DNA of 64,000 nucleotides, from positions 310,001 to 374,000 of the forward strand of contig NZ_VOHD01000008.1 of the NCBI RefSeq assembly GCF_007859395.1, written 5' to 3'. The translations under genes and the position numbers were made by a program. The notes below the pieces were generated by a model. That model was not told where the DNA came from, searched no databases, and worked only from the letters and a program-made list of their open reading frames with translations. This DNA comes from Planomicrobium sp. CPCC 101110. Lineage in GTDB: Bacteria > Bacillota > Bacilli > Bacillales_A > Planococcaceae. This document shows, one piece after another, positions 59,911 to 64,000 of this stretch (within the stretch, counting starts at the first letter, position 1; the number at the start of each line of letters is the position of its first letter).

Positions 59911-61290
59911 CTATATCCCCTCTGCCATTTCTTCTTTGAAGCCGAAGAGGTAGGTGAAGAGGAAGCCGAATGTGTAGGCGACGACCAGGCCTAGGAAGTA
60001 AAGGATGTATTTGTTTTCAGCAATCAATGGAATCAAGGAAATGCCCGATACGCCGATTCCGAGGGCTGCTGTGTGCATGATTGCCTGGAACGCTCCTCCG
60101 CATGCCGCACCAAGGCAGGCTGTGACGAAAGGGCGGCCTAACGGCAAAGTGACTCCGTATAACAATGGTTCCCCGATTCCAAGGACACCCACCGGAAGCG
60201 CGCCTTTGATGATATTGCGCAAACGCTGATTTTTGGTCTTGACGAAAATCGCGATCGTGCCTCCGACTTGTCCCGCTCCCGCCATCGCTAAAATCGGCAG
60301 CAGCGCGGTGCTTCCCAGCGTATTCATCAGTTCAAGATGGATAGGCGTCAGCCCATGGTGAAGGCCCAGCATGACAAGCGGCAAGAAGAATCCTGCCAGT
60401 ATGGCTCCGGCAACCACTCCGCCAACATCCAAAATCGCGATCAGTCCCGTCGTGATGCCATCGGATAAAACGCCGGCAATCGGTACAATCGCGTACAGCG
60501 ATACAAAACCGACGATCAGTATTGTAATCAATGGCGTAAAGAGAATGTCCACGGAACTGTGCATAACCGTCCGGACCCTTTTCTCAATGAAAGTCATCAG
60601 CCAAGCGGCAAACACGACGCCAAACAAACCGCCGCGACCGACAACGAGCGGCTCGCCATAAATCGTTATTTCCGCCAATAACGGATTGAACAAGATTCCA
60701 CCGGCAATCGCCCCCAGCACCGGAGCGCCTCCGAATTCTTTGGCCGTATTCCAGCCGACTAAGATAGCCAAGTATGTAAACACCGTGCTTCCCAGCAGCA
60801 ATAAAATCTGCATCCATGTGACAGTTGCATCAACGCCCGCGTTCTTGGCAAAGTTCGCCGCTCCGTTGATGATCCCGGACGCGACCAGCCCTGGAATGAG
60901 CGGAATGAAAATATTTCCGACCCTGCGCAGGAAAAGTTTAAACGGCGTTTTGTTCTTTTCTTTCATGTTCGCTTTCTTCAAAGCAGCGCGTTCACTGAAA
61001 TCCATGTCCCTTTCATCAACCGGCGCTTCTTCCCCGATTGCCAGCCCTGTTTCCTGGCTCATTTCGGCAGCCACTTTGTTGACTGTTCCTGGACCGACAA
61101 CAATTTGAAGTGTGTCGTCTTCAATAACTCCCATAACCCCATCAATTCTTTTCAGGTCATTGATATCTGCTTTGCTGTCGTCTTTCAATGACAACCGCAG
61201 ACGCGTCATACAATGCGCCACTTTCTGGACATTCCCTTTTCCCCCGATTTTCCCGAGAATGTCATGAGCCATTTTTTGTTCTTTTTTCAT
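59911..61290 (-). CDS. murP: MurNAc-specific PTS transporter EIIBC
   Basis: A 459-residue permease. The EIIB domain comes first (about 1-85, active Cys in VAHCMTRLRL), then IIC with about ten TM helices from near residue 115. There is no IIA domain, as in known MurP proteins, so it must borrow one, perhaps from the GlcNAc permease downstream. It would bring in MurNAc or MurNAc-GlcNAc as the 6-phosphate. It starts 33 bases after murQ. Confidence 0.9.
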   Translation of the reverse strand: MKKEQKMAHDILGKIGGKGNVQKVAHCMTRLRLSLKDDSKADINDLKRIDGVMGVIEDDTLQIVVGPGTVNKVAAEMSQETGLAIGEEAPVDERDMDFSERAALKKANMKEKNKTPFKLFLRRVGNIFIPLIPGLVASGIINGAANFAKNAGVDATVTWMQILLLLGSTVFTYLAILVGWNTAKEFGGAPVLGAIAGGILFNPLLAEITIYGEPLVVGRGGLFGVVFAAWLMTFIEKRVRTVMHSSVDILFTPLITILIVGFVSLYAIVPIAGVLSDGITTGLIAILDVGGVVAGAILAGFFLPLVMLGLHHGLTPIHLELMNTLGSTALLPILAMAGAGQVGGTIAIFVKTKNQRLRNIIKGALPVGVLGIGEPLLYGVTLPLGRPFVTACLGAACGGAFQAIMHTAALGIGVSGISLIPLIAENKYILYFLGLVVAYTFGFLFTYLFGFKEEMAEGI

Positions 61291-61323
61291 ACTGTCCCCC
61301 CGCTCTCCCGCTTCTTGTTTTTT

Positions 61324-62208
61324 CTAAACCGCTTTACGTACAAAACCGCCTGCTGATGCTAATTTCGCTTCCGCTTCTTCTTTTGTGCAGTCAAGTAAAA
61401 TCATGACGATTGCCACCTTCACCTGCCCATCCGCTTTTTCATAATAGAGCTGTGCCGTGCCGTAATCGACTTGCGCCGAATCCATGATGATTTTTTTGGA
61501 GCGCTCGATCAGCTTGATGTTGGTCGCTTGCACATCCACCATCAAGTTTCCGTAGACTTTCCCGATGCCGATCATAGAAGCGGTGGAGATCATGTTCAAC
61601 ACCAGCTTCTGGGCAGTTCCCGCTTTCAACCGGGTGGAACCTGTCAGCACTTCAGGCCCAGTTTCAATTTCGATGGCAATCTGCGCATATTGGCTGATTT
61701 CAGCCCCTTTGTTGCAGGAAATTGCGGCTGTCTTTGCGCCTCTTTCATTGGCGTATTGCAAAGCCCCGATTACGTAAGGCGTTCTGCCGCTTGCCGCAAT
61801 GCCGATGACCGTATCTTTCTCAGTTAAAGCAACGGACTTCAAATCTTTCTTGCCCATTTCCAGGCTGTCTTCCGCTCCTTCGACCGCTTCTGAGAACGCT
61901 TTCATCCCTCCGGCTAAAAATCCCATCACCACTTCCGGGGAAATCCCGAAGGTCGGTCCGCATTCAACCGCATCAAGCACCCCTAAGCGCCCGCTTGTTC
62001 CGGCGCCCAAATAAATCAGCCTGCCGCCAGCTTTGAATGACCCGATGACCGCTTTCACCGCCTGTTCAATTTGCGGCATTTCATCCGCGATTGCAAGCGG
62101 CACTTTCTGATCTTCCCTGTTCATCGTTTCCAATATTTCCATTGTTGACATTTCATCAAGGCGCATCGTTTCTTGGTTTCTTTTTTCTGTAGACAAGTTT
62201 TCCAGCAT
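61324..62208 (-). CDS. murQ: N-acetylmuramic acid 6-phosphate etherase
   Basis: A 294-residue SIS-fold lyase that splits the lactyl ether of MurNAc-6-P to GlcNAc-6-P and D-lactate. LGAGTSGRLGVLDAVECGPTFG and GIAASGRTPYV are the phosphosugar loops, and GGMKAFSEAVEGAEDS carries the catalytic Glu region. First gene of murQ-murP-mupG. The product feeds nagA and nagB next door. Confidence 0.95.
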   Translation of the reverse strand: MLENLSTEKRNQETMRLDEMSTMEILETMNREDQKVPLAIADEMPQIEQAVKAVIGSFKAGGRLIYLGAGTSGRLGVLDAVECGPTFGISPEVVMGFLAGGMKAFSEAVEGAEDSLEMGKKDLKSVALTEKDTVIGIAASGRTPYVIGALQYANERGAKTAAISCNKGAEISQYAQIAIEIETGPEVLTGSTRLKAGTAQKLVLNMISTASMIGIGKVYGNLMVDVQATNIKLIERSKKIIMDSAQVDYGTAQLYYEKADGQVKVAIVMILLDCTKEEAEAKLASAGGFVRKAV

Positions 62209-62242
62209 CGGATCATCCTTTTGGAATTTATTTCTTAAATCT

Positions 62243-62303
62243 ATTGTAATTATTCGAAATTTTAAGTCAATACTTTTTATTTAAAATATGAAATTTAATT
62301 TCA
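62243..62303 (-). promoter_or_regulatory. Promoter of murQPG with an AT-rich palindrome
   Basis: TTGACT (62270-62265), 16 bp, TACAAT (62248-62243) on the minus strand. Upstream TGAAATTAAATTTCA (62303-62289) is a perfect palindrome around its centre and a good candidate for the MurR operator. Confidence 0.6.
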
Positions 62304-62310
62304 AACCATA

Positions 62311-62341
62311 AACAAAAAAACACCACTTGAAGCGGTGTCTG
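62311..62341 (-). terminator. Terminator of murR
   Basis: ACACCGCTT pairs with AAGTGGTGT on the minus strand, followed by TTTTTTTG. Confidence 0.8.
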
Positions 62342-62356
62342 TAAAGCAGGTCTGAT

Positions 62357-63205
62357 TCATCTTCGCAGGTTTTCCATTTCCGCGCGCGCATCGTAATATT
62401 TCTGCACCACTTTTTCGCCGATGTGATGGAACATGCTCATATAGAGCGTATCAACAACTGTCAGTTGCGTCATTCTCGACGAGATGCTGCCGATCCGGAA
62501 ATCCTGTTCCACGTTCGGTGTGCAGAGCCGGATGTCCGCTTCTTTATATAAAGGGGATTTGTTGATGGTTGTCAGCGCGATAACCGTTGCGCCTCTCTTT
62601 TTGGCAAAGCGGGATAACTCGAGAACATCTTTTGTTTTTCCGGAAGTGCTGATGGCGACAAAGACGTCTTTTTCCGTCAAATGCGGAATAAGCGACAGCA
62701 TATAATGGAAATCCAATGACGTGATGGAATGATAGCCGAGCTTTGTGAATTTATATTGGGCATCAACTGCGGCTGTCGATGAACCGCCGACTCCAAAAAA
62801 GACAAGTTTCTCAGCCTCTTTGAGGGCTTCCACCGCTTTTGCCAGCTCTTTCCGGTCCATGGAATCTGCGCATGATTCTATGGCCGATTTGTTGACATGG
62901 ATGATTTTGTGGAACAAGTCATAAGGCGAGTCCTTCTGCTGCAGAACCGAAAAATCCGTCAAATTCGTATCCATTAGCGTCACGTCTTTCAAAAGGGCCA
63001 GCTTGAAAGTCTTGAAGCTTCCCATCCCGATCGATTTGCAGAAACGGATGATCGAAGCTTCACTCACTCCCGATTTCTCAGACAGCTCTTTTGTGGTCAT
63101 GTGGGGGACCGCATCCGGCCTTTCGATGATATATTCGCCGATCCGCCTTTCCGCTTCGGACAATTGAGGCAAACTCGATTCTATTTTTGCTACCAACGAT
63201 TTCAT
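62357..63205 (-). CDS. murR: MurR/RpiR-family regulator of MurNAc use
   Basis: A 282-residue regulator. Residues about 1-75 are the RpiR helix-turn-helix (TTKELSEKSGVSEASIIRFCKSIG), and about 125-260 a SIS domain (FFGVGGSSTAA and AISTSGKTKDVLEL) that should bind MurNAc-6-P. It ends in its own terminator before murQ. The ATG at 63205 follows GGAGG by seven bases. Confidence 0.9.
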   Translation of the reverse strand: MKSLVAKIESSLPQLSEAERRIGEYIIERPDAVPHMTTKELSEKSGVSEASIIRFCKSIGMGSFKTFKLALLKDVTLMDTNLTDFSVLQQKDSPYDLFHKIIHVNKSAIESCADSMDRKELAKAVEALKEAEKLVFFGVGGSSTAAVDAQYKFTKLGYHSITSLDFHYMLSLIPHLTEKDVFVAISTSGKTKDVLELSRFAKKRGATVIALTTINKSPLYKEADIRLCTPNVEQDFRIGSISSRMTQLTVVDTLYMSMFHHIGEKVVQKYYDARAEMENLRR

Positions 63206-63298
63206 AAACAAACCTCCAACCAAATTCAGGTGCTTTTCTAGCAGCGCTTCGCTTCTACTGAATAGTATAGGAGAAATGTTTGCCGCGCAAATAAAAAC

Positions 63299-64000
63299 TT
63301 AACGCTTATGGAAAGATTGATTGGAATTGCCCTGATGTTCCAGTGTGACAGGAAGCTGCCCCTTCACTTCCGTTTTTCCCGCCAATGCTTCAGCCGCCAC
63401 TTCCAAAGCGGCTGGCGTATATTCATATGTGCAGATCCTTCGGTTTGCCCCCGGAAACAGGGCCGCATCGTAAGGCGTTCGAACGGCAACGACATCAACC
63501 GGCTTCCCGCTGTCAATCAAGTGGGCAACCAATTTTTGCTGCTCTGGAATCCTGGCGGCATTCGAGGTCAGTACCACTATGTGATCGTGTTTTTTCAATT
63601 TGGGCTCTAGGGCAGCCAATTCATCTTCATAGCGGGACAAATCTATTTCACACGCTTCGGCATATTCATGGACAATCTGCAGTTTCTCCGCCAATGCAGA
63701 ATTAGCAATGTGCAGATCTTCAACGATGGCGGAATACTCATCTGCTGTATGGACTACCAGCACTTTGTCTTTTGTTTTGATAGGCGCCCCCCTTTCTCCG
63801 ACTAACGTAATGCCGTCCTGATAAATCCCTTTCACTTTATCATGGTGGGCCTGCGATCCAATAAAAGCTTCCACTTCATGAGTTGTCCAGACATCATCCC
63901 AAGACACGCAGCCGGAAATCATGCGTTCGATCCGCTCAATCGACTGGTCGACTTGCTGTTCTGAAATTCCGCCTCTTTCTACAGCTTCGGCTAATTCCAG
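63299..64000 (-). CDS. nagZ: NagZ-type beta-N-acetylhexosaminidase, C-terminal part (cut by window edge)
   Basis: The frame is open from base 64000 to the stop at 63299, giving 233 residues of a C-terminal region. It starts within helix LELAEAVERGGISEQQVDQSIERI, typical of the end of the GH3 catalytic barrel, and goes on with the Rossmann-like second domain of two-domain Gram-positive NagZ (GITLVGERGAPIKT, VAVRTPYDAALFPGANRRICTYEYTP). In B. subtilis NagZ sits in the same mur cluster and removes GlcNAc from muropeptide fragments outside the cell. The catalytic part lies outside the window. Confidence 0.8.
   Translation of the reverse strand: MELAEAVERGGISEQQVDQSIERIERMISGCVSWDDVWTTHEVEAFIGSQAHHDKVKGIYQDGITLVGERGAPIKTKDKVLVVHTADEYSAIVEDLHIANSALAEKLQIVHEYAEACEIDLSRYEDELAALEPKLKKHDHIVVLTSNAARIPEQQKLVAHLIDSGKPVDVVAVRTPYDAALFPGANRRICTYEYTPAALEVAAEALAGKTEVKGQLPVTLEHQGNSNQSFHKR

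Overview
The window looks like a chromosomal segment of a Gram-positive Bacillales bacterium, most likely Planococcaceae (Planococcus, Planomicrobium or a relative). Grounds: strong AGGAGG-type ribosome binding sites, frequent TTG and GTG starts, rho-independent terminators after most units, B. subtilis-like gene types (a PBP3-type class B PBP, bcrC, DUF817, NagR with its dre-type operator, MurQ/MurP/MurR/MupG) and no outer-membrane genes. The genus is an inference; there is no rRNA or other marker here. No rRNA, tRNA, IS element, prophage or CRISPR array was seen.

Left part (1-25 kb): short, mostly independent housekeeping and accessory units. These are a lipoprotein class B PBP, a CPBP protease, an alpha/beta hydrolase, DUF817, a MarR-controlled heterodimeric ABC exporter, a kinase-like phosphotransferase, a sigma-region-2-like small protein, a TIGR01777 epimerase, a type II asparaginase, a broken SnoaL-like gene, several GNAT acetyltransferases, an ornithine cyclodeaminase-like gene with an MHS transporter facing a cupin-XRE regulator, a GH3 beta-glucosidase, a methyltransferase, bcrC-DUF402. 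Intergenic gaps here carry a family of about 104-bp elements built on an exact 21-bp period.

Centre (25.4-49.5 kb): the most interesting region. The sigma-54 gene rpoN, a sigma-54 enhancer-binding activator and three catabolic transcription units lie together on the minus strand. Each unit begins with an M28-family protein preceded by a near-perfect -24/-12 promoter and, about 55-95 bp further upstream, repeats of TAGG spaced about 10 bp. Unit 1 (34.0-26.9 kb): M28-A, amidase, hydantoin/Asp-Glu racemase, a 39-residue membrane peptide, Na+/solute symporter, second amidase. Unit 2 (39.1-34.25 kb): M28-B, SDR, M20 carboxypeptidase, ketopantoate-reductase-like enzyme. Unit 3 (49.25-41.6 kb): M28-C, dipeptide-epimerase-like enolase, MFS transporter, a secreted membrane-anchored protein, a 31-residue membrane peptide, second Na+/solute symporter, second M20 peptidase. 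The activator gene sits between units 3 and 2 under its own sigma-A promoter. I read this as an inducible pathway that imports and breaks down peptide- or amide-type compounds, possibly with D- or non-standard residues. The substrate is not known, and all three M28 proteins lack the usual catalytic Glu-Glu pair.

Right part (49.5-64 kb): a Cys-rich copper-storage-type protein and a VTT membrane protein, then a block for amino-sugar and cell-wall recovery: GlcNAc kinase, a SIS protein, HPr, nagR-nagB-nagA, a GlcNAc PTS IICBA under a dre-like operator, then mupG, murP, murQ, murR and the C-terminal part of a NagZ-type hexosaminidase cut by the window edge. Together these would import GlcNAc and MurNAc(-GlcNAc), cleave the phosphodisaccharide, remove the lactyl ether and feed GlcN-6-P to fructose-6-P.
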